Shown here piece by piece: positions 34,276-46,072 of a stretch of 64,000 nucleotides of DNA (its first letter is position 1; each line of letters opens with the position of its first letter). Under the pieces are notes generated by a model that was not told where the DNA came from, did not search any database, and saw only the letters and a program-made list of their open reading frames with translations. The DNA comes from Hyposmocoma kahamanoa (lineage: Eukaryota; Arthropoda; Insecta; Lepidoptera; Cosmopterigidae). The stretch covers positions 13,797,303 through 13,861,302 of the forward strand of contig NW_020654810.1 of the NCBI RefSeq assembly GCF_003589595.1, given 5' to 3'. A program made the position numbers and the translations under genes.

Positions 34276-34590
34276 ATTGTAGTTTTATATATTTTGTATT
34301 TTGTAGTAAAATACTCATAGTTAAAACCAGGTGTATAGTGCAGTGCAACGTCTCTCATATCTGATTAATGTAATGATTAACTGCGTCCGTGGCCGAATGG
34401 TTACCATGCTGGTCTTCCACGCAGAGGTCCCTGTTTCGATTCTCGGGCAGGGAGAAATATTTGTATGGCCTACATTTATTTCTTCCGTGAGTTTAGGTGT
34501 AATTTGTGGTTGTTTAAGTGTGAGTCCATGGCACTCGCAACACAGGGTTTCCCTAGCGCGGGCTATGAGTGTGCCTTAAAAATAATTAAT
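34276..34590 (+). repeat. Left arm of an inverted SINE-containing duplication
   Basis: About 100 bases (TTGTAGTTTTATATATTTTG, AAAACCAGGTGTATAGTGCA, then CGTCT.TCATA) precede SINE-B copy 4. The same leader plus SINE, in reverse order and orientation, lies at 36133-36452. Leader identity is roughly 85-90% by eye. Other SINE-B copies in the window lack this leader. Confidence 0.7.
34377..34582 (+). mobile_element. SINE-B copy 4, near-complete tRNA-headed SINE
   Basis: The tRNA-like head begins CTGCGTCCGTGGCCGAATGG, with box A at 34391-34403 and box B (GTTTCGATTCT, one change from GGTTCGATTCC) at 34433-34443. The body reads GGGAGAAATATTTGTATGGC, CTACATTTATTTCT.CCGTGAG, GTGTAATTTGTGGTTG, and closes CTAGCGCGGGCTATGAGTGT. 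RNA polymerase III promoters in the head would drive transcription, and mobilisation would need a LINE. The head is not a functional tRNA: the acceptor stem is absent. Confidence 0.85.
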
Positions 34591-34769
34591 GTCCAATCAA
34601 TATATACACATCCCACATGTATCTGTAGTTCAGAACTTGAAACTTAGACATTACAGCCGAAACTTTACAATATAGTTGATCCCACGATCCCAAATGTTGT
34701 AGACAATCACACTAACACTAACTTTACCTAATCTCAAACTAGGGAATACTCTGTACTATGAGTACTATA

Positions 34770-34897
34770 GCAACGGAATTCACTCAGGGGCACTATCCCA
34801 CCAACCAAACCAATTTAGGAAAGATTCTTTTCCCAAATTAGTCCTACCGGGAATCCAACCTGGGACCGGAACAAATCATTGGGCCAGCGAGATCGTC
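34770..34897 (-). mobile_element. tRNA-like SINE fragment, third family
   Basis: On the reverse strand, a box A-like TGGCCCAATGATT (34874-34886) and a box B-like GGTTGGATTC (34851-34860) are spaced as in a tRNA head. They are followed by GTAGGACTAATTTGGGAAAA. Only one copy is seen in the window. Confidence 0.4.
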
Positions 34898-35615
34898 AAA
34901 ATACTAGAAATACTATGGTTTCTAGAGTTTCTTCCAACGGTGCATTATTTTTATATACTATGTATTTTGTTTTAAAGTCCACTTGCGTTCAGAATTCTTT
35001 TTAGTAGTAGTAGTAGTTGTATTTGGCATTTTCTTCGCGAATTTATTAAACTTTATTTTAACCAAACTTTCATCAAAACAGAGGTCTTACTCACTTTTTT
35101 AATACTTCATTATTATACATTCTGTTCATTGCGTGCATTAACACTGAGAATTAAGTTAAAAGTACACAACCTACAATATTTACATTTATTTTATTGAATA
35201 TATTGTACAAACTTTGTGTCAATAACAACTATACAAGCTAAAATTTCTCTTAAAGTTGAGGTATTCTTAAACAGATAACGATATTTTTATGTGATGTTTT
35301 TCACCAAAGATTAATTCTGAATACTGAAGAAAATTCTTTAGATAATGTACAATCTTAACTAAATTGCCACTACATCTTAAAATTAGCAAATTATGACCTA
35401 TTGCTAGATGTAAGCCATTTCATAAAAGGAGAATCCACCTTTAAAGATGATCGATGTCGACAGTGCCATTAAACCATCGAGACCATACACCATATTACAC
35501 GTGCGCAACACAAAAGCTCTCACCAGCGAGATTACACAGAGCGTCACAACGTCGTAGCTAAGATTGTCTTCTTATCTATGTATATATATATATATATATC
35601 TAGCACTAAAATTCG
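34898..35615. other. Non-coding stretch
   Basis: AT-rich, with a TAGTAGTAGTAG run near 35003-35015 and a (TA)n run at 35580-35600. No gene seen. Confidence 0.45.
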
Positions 35616-36085
35616 GTCTGCTTGATACAACAACGTACCTTACTGGCTCTATCAACCCAAGTCAGTATGAGACAATGGCACCCATCAGCTGTATTGGGAT
35701 CAGTCTTGACAGATAGGCCTGTTCCACATAACAGGTCTGATGTTATAAGTGTGGAGATAATGAGGGGCCTTACGTGGCTGCTGGATATCGGTATACCTAA
35801 CAGACACAACCTGAAGGGACACACTGAAGATAAGCTGAATAAATATGAACAGCTTGCCGCAGAGATTAGGTAGTTCTGGCAGCAGCGAGAAGTGTATGTA
35901 GTGCCCCTCATTTTCTCCACTACCAGCTTTGTGCCGGGACCTCGGTACAACGCTCGGTCGGAGTGCGAAGTCGGATCTCCCGGTAAGCCTTGGGCACAAC
36001 ATTCAAAAAGTCGTGACAATCAAGACGGCATCAATCGTACGTCGTCATCTCTGATGCAAGTAGTGTGTCGCCAGTTCAGCCCACA
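35616..36085 (+). mobile_element. Non-LTR retrotransposon fragment, region after the RT
   Basis: One frame, 35727-35872, reads PHNRSDVISVEIMRGLTWLL, then DIGIPNRHNL and DKLNKYEQLAAEIR, followed by a stop and FWQQREVYVVPLIFSTTSFV. The order D(I/V)xIPxxHNL, EKxxKYxxLxxEI, VxVVPxxxSxTGxVP is the conserved segment downstream of the reverse transcriptase in many LINEs of arthropods. The stop after AEIR and loss of the glycine in STTSFVP show that it is dead. It lies between the two inverted SINE-B copies 4 and 5. Confidence 0.65.
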
Positions 36086-36132
36086 CTACCTCTATTAAGG
36101 TGCACCAAAGAATTTCCCATAATAATAATAAC

Positions 36133-36346
36133 AATGCACACACTCTTAAGACACACGCATTAGGGAAACCCTGTATCGCGGGTGCCATGAATACACACAC
36201 TCACACACAACCACAAATTACATCCAAATTCACGAGAGAAGTAAATATAGGCCATACAAATATTTCGCCCGGCCCAGGAATCGAACCCGGGACCTCTGCG
36301 TGACAGTCCAGCATGATAACCATTCGGCCACGGACGCACTTAAACA
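36133..36346 (-). mobile_element. SINE-B copy 5
   Basis: Reversed complete copy with box B (GGAATCGAACCC read on the + strand near 36278) and box A (TAACCATTCGGCC near 36318-36330) well kept. It contains a short CACACAC expansion near 36192-36208. Confidence 0.85.
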
Positions 36347-36452
36347 CTACAAAAATCAGGTATGACAGACGCTGCACTATAAACCTGGTTTTAAGTATGA
36401 GTAGTTTACTACATAATACAAAATATATAAGACTACAATAATCAGATGTAAG
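36133..36452 (-). repeat. Right arm of the inverted SINE-containing duplication
   Basis: Counterpart of 34276-34590: SINE-B copy 5 plus the ~100-base leader, ending ATATATAAGACTACAA at about 36437-36452. The distance between the outer ends is about 2.2 kb. Confidence 0.7.
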
Positions 36453-37084
36453 TACAATATTGAATTCTTTATATTCGTAAACTCTGTTACATCACAGTTC
36501 ATAAAAATAATAAATAAGCAATTATTTTACACAACAGAAATCGTAGGATGACTACGTTAATACAGCACTAGCAAGTTAGGCCAATCATTATTAACGAGGT
36601 GCCTTATTAAAAGGTCCTTCCATTTTTTCAGCCATTATTAGTAATCATTTCGTAATTATTCCACTCAATAAATATACTAATAAACCCTGCTCTAATAACA
36701 ATCATTAGGTTCGCTTATAATCTCTTCTACTTGGTAATCCTAGCGATTTACTCGTAAGCAATTAACACGCTGATTGCATGTACATTGCTAGGCGATAGCA
36801 TAGTACTAGGTAACTCCATACAAACGTAGCAGCGCGGGTTGTATGTGTGCACATTCGCCGCGCGTCTTGTACGGATGCTCACATTCGTATAATTTCGTCA
36901 TCGCATGCGCCATTCATTATAGAATTGAAGCATTTTCGAGCAAACGTGTTTAAAAACTTACATCATAATGTTAGCCGTGTCTATTGTTGTGTTTATTTTC
37001 AGCATTTCATTTTCTATTTCATAATCATACTCACATGATCGAATTACCTAATTCACGATGCGGGTATAAAATATTAGTACGTAA
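36453..37084. other. Non-coding stretch
   Basis: 36780-36910 is CpG-richer (CACATTCGCCGCGCGTCTTG) than its neighbours. No gene recognised. Confidence 0.4.
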
Positions 37085-37465
37085 GTACTGCATTTAATAA
37101 TGGTATTTTATGCAATCGTTGCATAATGACGGTTCTTAAAAGCGAATACCGTGTTTAAGTGACCAGGTTTTGCCCCGTGGCCCAAGTAATAGGTCAAATC
37201 TGGTATTTGAAGACCTAATTATGTAATGATTGCACACAATACCTTTTCTACGAGTAAATTAAAATAATGAAACACAACCAATATTTAATGTATTTTTGTT
37301 ACAAACTCAACCGAAAGCCAAACAAATGCTACAAAACAAAAAACCAAGAGAATAGAAGTGTCTATGATTGGCCAAGTACTTCTTATATTTTAACCAATCA
37401 GGAGGCAGTAAGGTGTCTGAGCAGTGGACAGACATTATGTCTGTGGAGTAGCGTCATATTTAACA
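37085..37465 (+). repeat. Rep-E copy 1
   Basis: Shares with 48735-49130, in order: AATTATGTAATGATTGCA, TTTTCTACGAGT, AATAATGAAACACAACCAAT, ACTCAACCGAAAGCCAAACA, then AATCAGGAGGCAGTA and GTAGCGTCATA. Identity in the best blocks exceeds 90% by eye. No coding capacity or clear ends. It is possibly a non-autonomous DNA element. Confidence 0.65.
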
Positions 37466-38811
37466 AGATCCTGTGCTGTAGTAACGCATCATTTATCACG
37501 CATTTCATAATATGCCTCGACGTCGTATACACGTACAGTCTGGGAACATGTAAGTAATATTAAAGTAATATTTTATAAACGTTAAGTATGATGCTATATG
37601 AAGAGCTGTAGGTTACTAGTAAGGGTCATCTCTATGCCAGTATTTCGTGAACGCCGAAAATGGCCGAGTTCCTTTGTTCACTTTCCTGATCGAAAAAAAT
37701 TGCAAAGCCTTTTCTAAAAGGAATATTTCCTTTTCGTTTAGTGTATCAACGGATATAGGGTAAAAATAACTGCTCGAAATTGTTCACAGCGACGACGAAA
37801 TTTTTTCATGAACTGAATAATTTTTTAAATCATTTCCATGAATAATGATAACGTACGCACCAAATGAACACTTACTGACTCAGAGAAAATACCATCAAAA
37901 GTTACGATATTACTACGAATTCCTCATAACTCACAGCTATTCCATACAGCCGCAAGCCTTGAGTTGAAATAGTTAGAACAAAAAGGATCTACGAAGAAAG
38001 GTTATTTTGTTCTAAAATACCAAAACCACCCACATCAACAATGAATTAGAAGATAATACACTGGAGCGATATTCATTATTATAAATGGAAGTAATATATA
38101 TACCTAAGTCTTTTTTTTTTCTTTTTAGCTAATATCCATCCAATACTGAGTGTAGGTTTCTCCTAATGCTTTCCATTCCTTCCGGTTGTGTGCCTTCCCC
38201 TGTCGTCATTCCAGAGCATCGATTACCAGCCTACGCTTATGTATCTTTCTCTGGATCTCCACTCGAGCTGAAATCTAACCCATCTGTGATCTTGTTTACG
38301 GCGTGTATAGTTCTAACTACTACTTTCTGCAGGCTTTCCCCTTGGCTATATCTGGCTCTATATATACATATATGGCTCGCTACTAAGAAATACTATAAAA
38401 TAACAAAATCTAAGCTGATTCTATATAATTAAAATGGGATAATATTATTTGATCCTCAAAGATATAATTGATCTATTGTAAATATGCACTTTTCGATACG
38501 ATATTTTTTTATTTTTGATGTATATATATTAATTGCTCCGTCTATTATTAGTTGATCTACGGATAAATTGTAATTGAACTGAAAAAGTAGCACGCGAGAA
38601 GCGAGCGTACCGCGGCAGCGGCCGGCGAGTACCAGAAGCCAAATTGCTTGTGATTCCGAACATGTTTACAGGTTAAATTATATTATAATTAATATAATAT
38701 TAGTATATAAATAGCTGATGATGATGATGATACAAATATTATCAAAATTTACTTAGTTGTAAAAAAGAGTACCTAAATTTTTTTAATGCTCATTTGTCTT
38801 AGCTTTGAGGC
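37466..38811. other. Non-coding stretch
   Basis: 38150-38340 is richer in C and T and has an 88-codon open frame without recognisable motifs. It may be an old repeat. 38590-38650 is a small GC-rich patch (CGCGGCAGCGGCCGGCGAG). Nothing else supported. Confidence 0.35.
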
Positions 38812-39365
38812 CTAATATTCAAATTCAAATTCAAAATAATCTTTATTTCATAGGTAAGTATTATTACACTTGAAATCGTCACAATGATTAAACTCTACCG
38901 CTCACTCGTAAGGCAGATTCCCCTGAATTGAATGAGCAAGAAACTCTAGGGGTTGCTCTTTGTAAATAACATTTACAATATTTTTTTTATTTGAAACATC
39001 AGAGATCGAGACTACCTCCATGAGCTAAACGGGTTACTACCACGGATTTTTGTCATCCAAGTACGCAGAAGTTGTATAATTTAGTATAAAGTTTTTGTTT
39101 CACTATAGTTTTAAACCTCGTGAAAGGCAAATTTTGTATATCAACCGGAATCTTGTTATAGAAGCGTATACATTGCCCCTTAAATGATTTTTTGACTTTG
39201 TGAAGACGACTATCAAGAAAAGCTAGTTTATTTCTATTCCTCGTATTAATGTTATGTCTGTCACTATTTTTCATAAATAAATTACTATTCCTTTTAACAT
39301 AAATTACATTTTCATAAATGTACTGTGAGGCTAGTGTAAGAATGTTAATTTCCTTAAACTTATAA
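38812..39365 (-). mobile_element. LINE of CR1/Jockey type, copy 2, 5'-truncated
   Basis: Reverse-strand copy of the element at 11850-14040, with only the last ~550 bases. The 3' tail is two to three TTGAATTTGAA units (read as TTCAAATTCAAATTCAAA at about 38819-38836). Upstream is the same AATAAAGATTATTTT signal. The coding part runs FKEINILTLASQYIYENVIY to DIQNLPFTRFKTIVKQKLYT. By eye it is about 95% identical to copy 1, so the two derive from a recently active subfamily. Confidence 0.9.
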
Positions 39366-41013
39366 TATAAAATAATATATAATATAAAACTGCAACAGCA
39401 ACTGCTAATTAAAGCTAATATAAAGCTGCAAGTTAATTTATAAAAATCAAACATTTTTTTGCGTAGCTCAGAACAGATTAAAATATCCATTGGTTTAATT
39501 TATTTTATGATTCAAAGAAAAAGGATCCATCATTGAAAAAGATTACCATTTACATGTTTTGCTCGCTGCTTTTGCACATTTAAAATTATCATTTAAATAC
39601 ATGCTAATTAAAACCAACGAGTAGTACATCCAAAATTGGCATTTCAATGAATAACAAAGGATCTATCCTATTTTTTTTTTGGACATCACTAATTGGAATT
39701 CTTCACAACAAGAACAGAAAAAGTTATCCGAACGAAACTATTGACTTGTAGAACGACGAAACTCAATGTTCTTCATCAAAATATAGAATTTTTTTAAAGT
39801 ATCGAGCGTTTTACTTTAGAAAATACTTTAAACAAAGATAAAGAAATACAAGGCCACACAATTTTAACAGTGTTACGAAAACACCACAAAAAATGTATTA
39901 ATTCATATTGGTGGGTGTAACTAATTTGTGCAGTTTGTATTTATTTTAATAGATGAAGAAAATATATCGTTATAGTGTCATTACTCTGTGTATATATGTA
40001 CGTGTGTATGTAGTTGCTGGGTATCATTGCTCTCGATTGGATGAACTGAATTGACTGCAGGTTTTCTAGAATTCTGCGTAATTATAGCAAATAAGTTGAA
40101 CACTCGATAGTTTACAACTATCTTTGCTGCAAATGAGTACAACCCACATATTACCAATAAAATAATAGCATCATGAGTCAAATAATTATCTTCAATATTA
40201 TGTAACTATATTTGTCGAAGAAAATAATTGTTCAAAATTATTAATGGTCGTGTAGGTACTAACATGCTCTGTTTATTTGTCCTTGATGAAATAATTTTAA
40301 CAATTATATTGTTTTCCAATAATAACCGTATAGGATGATAAAGTGATGATTCACAAATTAATCTAAATAGTTTTCGGGGCGAACACTGGCATTTTGAAAG
40401 TTAACGGGCGCTCGAGCGGAACTTTTAAATGAAATGCAAACTCTCTCCAGCCGTGAACTAAGCCTTTATTCTGTTTTATAATTTAGTTATTATTGCTTAA
40501 TGTAATCAAATACTATTTGAATATATATATTAGTTCATACTTTCATGGCGAAAACAATATCGTCGAGTACACTTACTTCTTATTATCGTATCTTTGGAAA
40601 ACACTATAATGCTTGCCATGGTAGTAAAAGAATTTGTAATCGGCGTAAGGTACTCGCCGAAAGAAACAACAAAGGACTGGTACGTTGGGCGGGGAGGCTT
40701 TTTTTCGTGCACCCCTAGTACGCTTACCATTACTGTAAAAATATGTGATGTTGCGCAATGTTTTGTAGTATACATACCTAGTGAAGTGCCTTTCTATAGA
40801 CGAGTCGATTCCAAACAACGGGCGGTATAAAGTACAGCAGCATGTTGAAATACCATGTATGAAGTACTTAATGGAATACGCAATATACTTATTTTCATTT
40901 TCTTTATTATGTCCTACTACTGTGTATGGATGTATACCCAACCGTAGAAACCCTTTAGGGTTGCTTTTTCTAGATTTGTATTTAAACAAATTGCGTAAAA
41001 AGGCCGTTAAAAG
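39366..41013. other. Non-coding stretch with overlapping open frames at 40530-41116
   Basis: 40530-41116 is open in several frames on both strands (a 151-codon reverse frame and a 111-codon forward frame). This reflects a scarcity of stop triplets more than a gene: no domain, splice signal or codon bias favours one frame. The rest is AT-rich and featureless. Confidence 0.35.
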
Positions 41014-41115
41014 TAAAACCAAAAACAAAGGTCAGCACGAGCACAGAAAGAGCGTCAGACACGGTACGCTGAAGGCGCTGGTTCGAATTCAGCCGGATCG
41101 AAGGAATTTCTCTTA
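41014..41115 (+). repeat. Possible tRNA-like SINE fragment
   Basis: GCTGGTTCGAATTCAGC near 41078-41094 looks like a T-arm with box B. No convincing box A is seen upstream. Single copy in the window. Confidence 0.25.
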
Positions 41116-41213
41116 GTGCTCGATCATTGTAGTAACGTAACAAAATGTGTAAGATATTTTCGTTACACAATAACCAAGTAACTTTAATTTCTTAAATATA
41201 AGGCAAGGAATTA

Positions 41214-41430
41214 AAACTGCAACAGTGGCCGAACGGTTACCATGCTTGGTTGCCACGCAGAGGTTCCAGGTTCGATTCCCGGGCCGGAAGAAATATTTGT
41301 ACTGCTTACATTTATTTCTCTCGTGAGTTTGGGTGTAATTTGTGGTTGTCTAAGTGTGTGTCCAAGGCTCTCGCGACACAGAGTTTCCCTAGTGCGGGGC
41401 TATGTTGAGTGTGTGCGTTAAAAAAAAAAG
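41214..41430 (+). mobile_element. SINE-B copy 6
   Basis: It has CAGTGGCCGAACGGTTACCA (box A) and AGGTTCGATTCCCGGGCCGG (box B), the usual body, and the end GTGCGGGGCTATGTTGAGTG followed by an A run at 41420-41430. The A tail after GTGCGTT is the clearest among the six copies and marks the 3' end of the family. Confidence 0.85.
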
Positions 41431-42299
41431 GAATGGGGTTTGTGGGGCACTAAGCACCTTTTTAACAAAGTTCAACGATCTTTATGGCGTTTCATAGCCT
41501 GAACACACACACAACACACAAGGCGATTTTCCCGAACCATTAGCGCAATCATTTAAGCCAGGATATCCTGCGTCTTGCCAAAATTATTAATGTGTGATGG
41601 AGATAGCTGAGACCTTTTCCTTATTATTGATGAGTAGAAATATCAATAACGGTCAATTGCCCGTTAATGATTTCGCATAAAACAGAATATCTTATTTTGC
41701 AATCTGAGAAGATTTCGTAAAGCTAACTCGCTCATTTTTGTTGAGTAGATAGACCTCTCTTGACCCTCCCGTTTTACATATCAACGCTCAGTAAAATTTT
41801 TACATAAGTATATACATATATATAATCGTTTAGAAATAATAATAACATTTCGTTTATTTGCTTAAAGCATGATATAACAGACGGTGTAATTTATTTATTT
41901 ATTTTTCAGGGATAACAAACAATTGTACATGAAATGTTTACAATCAGAGTTAAATATTTCTTACATAGGTACACGTACAATCAACAGCATTATCCACAAG
42001 TTACAAGTAATAAGTATAAACATGTTTCGCATATACTAAACAGTCTCGTTTTACAATGTCAATTACCTACCTCAACAATTAAGAATGTCAGAAGCATCGA
42101 GGTCAGAAGTTACAAATGAAACTTGTCAAGAATGATAAAAATCAAAATAAAATTTCCATCTTTTTCCGTTGAATATTTCATTCATCATTAATTACTAGTT
42201 CATTTTAAATAAACATAAGCTTAATAATTTAATTTCGAGTGGAATAAAATATTATTATATCCACACAACTTTTTCTTCATTTATTGCTGTATTTAGAAA
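41431..42299. other. Non-coding stretch
   Basis: AT-rich, with a CACACACACAACACACA run near 41505-41520. No gene. Confidence 0.45.
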
Positions 42300-42481
42300 T
42301 CATAAGAATATTGAGTTCTTATGTTTTCGCTATTGTTACGCATAGGAAATGACATTATTTTTCCAGATTTAAGTCACCCGTGATCATGAGACCTGCAAAG
42401 GGCTCGAAACGTTGGTTTGTTTGAAAAACAAATATACGCGATTGAAATCCGGAAAAATAGTTTCATTTCATAAGAATATTG
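42300..42481 (+). mobile_element. Rep-F copy 1: foldback insertion with 14-bp target duplication
   Basis: TCATAAGAATATTG occurs exactly at 42300-42313 and 42468-42481. Between them lies a 154-base unit. Its two parts, GGAAATGACATTATTTTTCC (from 42345) and GGAAAAATAGTTTCATTT (to 42467), are near complements. The centre reads GTGATCATGAGACCTGC, GGGCTCGAAACGTTGGTTTG. No coding capacity. The long target duplication favours retroposition or another staggered-cut mechanism over a cut-and-paste MITE. Confidence 0.75.
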
Positions 42482-42984
42482 TTCCGTACAAGTCTATTCG
42501 GGTTTCTGCAGACTCGACTGATCACATCATCGGGTTTCTTAAACAAATATATATTTCCGTAATATCCTTTCCTTTCCTTTTTTTATAACGTACACACTCA
42601 TAGCCCCTTTGCCAATAACGATACAAATTTCGTACATGTATTATAGTGATGGTAGTGGCAACAGATCAAGGCTCTGAAACATGGGTCTGCATGTTTCATC
42701 GCTCTAATGCATTTCTTTTGTGCTATAAAAGCTCCGTTTCGATCTGTACTATTACGCACATTGATGTTTTGTTTTATCTATAATAAATATCATTTATATA
42801 CAGTAAAAACAGAATCGGGCCTAACACACTTCCCTGTAGAACACCATGTGTTATAGCAGTATCACCATATAACAAGTATAACTATTTAATCGATATTATC
42901 TTATATTTGTGATAAAATATTAATGTACAAAAATTTCTAAGTATTGTGTACGGCACACATATGGGGCGAGGTCGTTGAGAAATG

Positions 42985-43700
42985 CGAGAATCACTTTACG
43001 TGTCGAAATCGCAATTTCTTGACAGGGTCTGGCATGATAGTAACCAAGCTTCCGGCGTACGGAATTCCTGTTGACATTTGCACGTGGATAAACTATTTCA
43101 TGAGGGACTGGCCAATCCGCGTAGTTGTAATTGCTACTCATCTGTTTTTCGAGATACTAATGACGGTGTACCTCAGGGATCTGTCTTCTCCGTTACTGCT
43201 ACTGGTATGCCCGGTATCTTTGGGTATACGGACGACAGCACAGTGGTAGAGAGTTGTTTTTGTCCGATGCCCAAACCAATAGCGCCAAAGCACAAAAATC
43301 CAGCATAATTGAGAGGCGATGGTCACAGAATTGAACCGGAGCCTGAAAGCGGCTTCCGATTGAAAAGACGCGAAAAGGGCCAGGTATAATGAGACTAAAA
43401 GACAGGCGTGCCTTATTTCCACAAAACGGAGAGCACTCTACCTTACGCTGACATTACGAGATGTGTCCGTACCGATATGTGACCTTCTTGAGTCATTTTC
43501 ATTCAAAGTCATTGACTTACGAGCCCATTTGCACGAAACACTTTGTATAAGCCTTCCTGATACTAACCAATAAGGAATAAAATAATGTAATGCCGGAATG
43601 TGTTTTTCAAAGCTATTCAAGGCTAGATTGAATAGGCATTTACTAGATAGACGCGTATCATGTCTGCCACGTCGTCGCTTCAAACCTGGTGATGTTGTGG
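42985..43700 (+). mobile_element. Decayed LINE reverse transcriptase (Jockey-like)
   Basis: Across frames the sequence gives TKLPAYGIPVDICTWINYF, NDGVPQGSVFS (motif B) and FGYTDDST, where the catalytic YxDD motif reads YTDD. After a stop-rich part come GYTDDS-distal pieces such as RRALYLTLTLRDVSVPICDL, and near 43605-43690 FKARLNRHLLDRR. Segments between the motifs are shortened, so there are internal deletions. It is a different element from the 11850 LINE. Confidence 0.6.
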
Positions 43701-45130
43701 TCAAAAAATCGTATATTCTACATTGAAAAAAAAAAGGCTACGTACGATATTTCCATCGAAATTTCATTCACTCTATTTTATATAAACATTTTCCTAGCAT
43801 TAACCTTATACTCTTATTGCGAAATTCCTTGTATTGGTATATATGTACATATATTTAATGCTGAAAATCCTATCAGTATAAGTTACGGAGTTGGAAGCTG
43901 TCATTAGCTAAGATAGTCGGGGTAATACCGCATCCATTTTTGATCAACATCAAAAGTTCGGTTTTCTCCCCGAAGCAAATACTCATTTATAACTATATTA
44001 CGTAAAAAAAGCTTTCAGCCAAGGAGACTTTCTTCTCCCCTTTGTTCTCCGTGGAACTGATGTAAGATATTTCTTTTCTTGCTACGTTTAAAGCCGACCC
44101 TGATAAGATGCTGCGCGCAACTACATAGCGTTGTAACAGCTAATTCTAATAGCTGTGAACTGCATATAATTAATTGCATTCGTTCTTCACAGATAGCGTA
44201 TATGCAATGCTTTTGATTAATAGATAACTGAGTTTATGAGCTTTGTAAGTGCGGCCTCTCTTACATTGGACAAACTGAGCAAAGCATTTCATTTTCTACT
44301 CGCGGCAAAGAACACAATAGCCGATGTCAAGCACCGTTGCGCAAAAAGTGCATTCTGCGAATATATGTCATGGATAAATCTACACTTTCAATTGACAATC
44401 CCAGATTCTTGCATAAACAATCCGTTTTCTATCCAGGGTGTTGCGAGCAACCATTGAAATTAAGAAAACATTCTAATTTCAATAGGGAAGATTGTTACTC
44501 TGTACCAAGGTTGTTGTGAAAATCAGCAGCCGCATCCGCGGATAATCTGCACAAATTAAATTATTTGCTTCCGCATCAAATGTTCGAGTCGTGACATGAC
44601 CTAAAAGGCACGCTTGAGTGATTTAGAAACTTTCCAGAAATTGACTGTAAGCTGAAGAAGCAGTTCAGCTATTATTTTCAAAATATAGCTTTGATAGAAT
44701 TCTAGAACGATTAATTGATTATTTTGTTAATAAATGTATTATAACACCAAAGAAAATAAAAATCATAGACAGATTCATATATAAAATCAGCATCCACATC
44801 AGCATCCGCTGAAGTGTAAAAAACCTGCATCAACAACAACCATGCTCTGTACCACCAATTTGGATTCTAGTATGTTTTTCCTCTGATGTAAAATTCCAAG
44901 CATATATAAGATTGCAGTACTACTTATGTGTACGTATTATTTTATAATATTATTTCCTGTTAATATTAATTTTTCATATTGTTAAAATAAAATATTTCAC
45001 ACTTCAGGCTTCATAAAACTTATTTATCGGAAATTTAAATATTCGTTGGTATATTAAAGATATACTAAATTAATTACTTTTGTAACTATAGGCCGAATTG
45101 GGGCGGTTTGCATTCATATTAAACGTTATT
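43701..45130. other. Non-coding stretch
   Basis: No supported gene. A short ATTGAAATTAAG/CTAATTTCAAT hairpin lies at 44452-44484. Open frames at 44236-44457 have no motif. Confidence 0.4.
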
Positions 45131-45225
45131 TACCATCTCAGTCAGCCGTGACATGGCATGGGATCTGTAAAAAACCCGAACCGTTGGTTTGTTTACGCGA
45201 ATTAGATGCGAGAAAATAGTTTCAT
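45131..45225 (+). mobile_element. Rep-F copy 2, decayed
   Basis: CCGTGACATGGCATGGGATC, CCGAACCGTTGGTTTGTTTA and GAGAAAATAGTTTCATTTCC follow the order of the centre and right arm of copy 1. The left arm is not recognisable. Confidence 0.5.
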
Positions 45226-45828
45226 TTCCGAGGAGCTGCATTCGCGAAAGTTACAGATTTAATTAATTACTATTTATGCAATTCCCTATTCACTCTCCCA
45301 TCCTAACAAATACAAATTCGGTTTATTCTTAATCGTCAGGAATCTCGAAATAAGTGTTTCCGATGAACACGATGAGAGAAATTGGGGTAACGAAATTATT
45401 TCACGAGGAATTTCACACTTTGATTCTACAATTAAAACAACTCAACAAACTTCAGCGGTCTATTTATCAAGGAGAGGTCATTCTAAGCCCATCACGACAC
45501 ACACTCCTATTTGGTTCTCGTTTACTTCTCCTAACCTTATTACGACCTTACGTCCGATGTCGTAGCCAGCGGGTATTGAAACCGCCGATTGATATGTTGA
45601 TAAGTTACAAACCAACTAGATGTTTCGATGTTGACTTTGTTTCGAATGTACATTGTACCAACGGCGACGTTTTTTGCGACTTGTTGGCAATAAAATCGCT
45701 GTGTTACATTAATAGCAGTGTCTAAAAATGAACAATGACATGCCAATGTGGCTCAAGTGCGTATTTTTGCGCATCCAAACACAAATAAAAAATATTTTTT
45801 CCATCATGCAGCCACTCGCCGTATCACA
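45226..45828. other. Non-coding stretch
   Basis: A 123-codon open frame at 45354-45725 has mixed hydrophobic composition and no recognised motif. I do not call it a gene. Confidence 0.35.
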
Positions 45829-46072
45829 TTTGCCGCCAGGTGGTAATGTCAGCATTACTGTGTTCCGCTTTTGAAGCGTAAGGGTGCTGGTGAAATTACA
45901 GGCACATGGGACTTGTCAACTTATGTCTCAGGGTGACGGGCACAGTGGCAGTGCCCCTCAGATCTTTGCGATTTAAAATTCTGAGTGGCACTGCAACTGT
46001 TATGAAGAGGTGTGGAGCTTACCATCAGGCGCACAAGTTGTTCGCCCCGTCATTTGATATTATAAAAAAAAA
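45829..46072 (+). mobile_element. Rep-A copy 13
   Basis: It starts inside the family at TTTGCCGCCAGG and is complete to the GATATTATAAAAAAAAA end. The internal arms GGCAGTGCCCCTCAGATC and TCTGAGTGGCACTGC are close to consensus. Confidence 0.8.

Noticed and set aside
40530..41116. Overlapping long frames on both strands as a candidate gene
   Set aside because: Several frames are open at once, with no preferred codon pattern, domain or splice context.
45354..45725. 123-codon open frame
   Set aside because: No recognised domain, no splice signals, and composition like the surrounding intron.
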